A stretch of 64,000 bases of DNA. Origin: an uncultured bacterium (GTDB lineage: Bacteria > Cyanobacteriota > Vampirovibrionia > Gastranaerophilales > Gastranaerophilaceae). Positions within the stretch are counted from its first letter, which is position 1, and each line of letters opens with the position of its first letter. The DNA is taken from positions 62,001 to 126,000 of the forward strand of contig ONOE01000002.1 of NCBI GenBank assembly GCA_900319365.1, written 5' to 3'. This document shows, one piece after another, positions 63,724 to 64,000 of the stretch. The notes under the pieces were generated by a model, which saw only the letters and a list, made by a program, of their open reading frames with translations, made no database searches and was not told where the DNA came from. A program made the position numbers and the translations under genes.

Positions 63724-64000
63724 TTAAAAGAATTTTTCATATCTTTCATTCTTACGATCCATACAATGAGGAGATGAAGTTTCTGAATAAGTTATTTTTG
63801 TTTCATTATTCAAATTAGTTGAATTATTTAAGAAATTAACAAGTCTATCGGCAGTATCAATATCAATAGGTTCTTCATCAGTATAAACACCAATGTTATT
63901 ACCTTTACTGTCAATCATCGGACCAAAAACCTTGACTGCATAAAAATCATTATCATCTCCGGTATTATGATAAACCAATTCTCGAACTTCTTCAGGTTTA
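63724..64000 (-). CDS. Hypothetical protein, 5' end beyond the window
   Basis: The frame is open to the window edge on the minus strand, so at least 91 residues of the C-terminus are visible. They include an acidic stretch (YTDEEPIDIDTADRLVNFLN) and a final HCMDRKNERYEKFF. No family recognised. The gap to the 1096-residue protein gene is 113 bases. Confidence 0.45.
   Translation of the reverse strand, partial: KPEEVRELVYHNTGDDNDFYAVKVFGPMIDSKGNNIGVYTDEEPIDIDTADRLVNFLNNSTNLNNETKITYSETSSPHCMDRKNERYEKFF

Overview
The window looks like chromosome of a non-photosynthetic cyanobacterial relative, most probably the Vampirovibrionia/Melainabacteria (Gastranaerophilales-like gut bacteria). This is inference from gene content; no phylogeny was run. 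The supporting signs are a low-GC genome with clear Shine-Dalgarno sites, and an F-type ATP synthase operon in the cyanobacterial order (a, c, b-prime, b, delta, alpha, gamma, with beta and epsilon elsewhere). An anaerobic energy set is also present: pyruvate:ferredoxin oxidoreductase and a biotin-dependent sodium-pump decarboxylase. There are no photosynthesis genes. Nearly all the DNA is coding, and no phage, integrase, insertion sequence, rRNA or CRISPR array was seen.

Layout: 1-7.1 kb holds three large surface proteins that join a type IV prepilin leader to YadA-like beta-roll repeats, a self-cleaving Peptidase S74 chaperone domain and a C-terminal coiled coil. metK lies between them, behind a structured leader. 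7.2-11.5 kb has valS, a small unknown gene and a first S1-type protein. 11.6-13.9 kb is a flagellar mini-operon (FliJ, FliK-like, hook/rod protein). 14-24.4 kb is mixed metabolism: rpiB, rsfS, a phosphohexomutase, an orphan sugar permease, two flavoprotein oxidoreductases, an MnmC-like methyltransferase, thrB, nadK and a GNAT. 24.5-26.8 kb has ftsZ, a lipoprotein and tRNA-Leu. 26.9-32.0 kb is the ATP synthase operon. 32.2-36.2 kb is birA-oadG-oadA-oadB.

36.3-45 kb holds a formyltransferase-like protein, an acyltransferase, apt, a membrane glycosyltransferase, HU, DedA, murI, an AMIN-type amidase, tRNA-Arg and an L,D-transpeptidase. 45-52.6 kb has nifJ, a divergent RelA/SpoT-like protein, a 23S rRNA uracil methyltransferase, a lipoprotein and tRNA-Val. 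52.7-64 kb has a short sigma-70 factor, recN, a SEC-C protein, leuD, a histidine-phosphatase relative, a second S1 protein next to ispH, a 1096-residue unknown protein and a partial gene.

How the genes fit together: NifJ, the decarboxylase pump with its own biotin ligase, and the ATP synthase outline fermentative energy metabolism. The c-subunit ion site looks proton-type while the decarboxylase family pumps sodium. Cell-wall and surface genes (murI, amidase, L,D-transpeptidase, glycosyltransferase, prepilin/S74 proteins) suggest an elaborate envelope. The most unusual items are the prepilin-S74 proteins, a set of genes with a -10 hexamer about six bases before the start codon (probable leaderless mRNAs), the metK leader, a covarying hairpin repeat inside the atp operon, and palindromic repeats inside coding regions at 19.9 and 21.3 kb.
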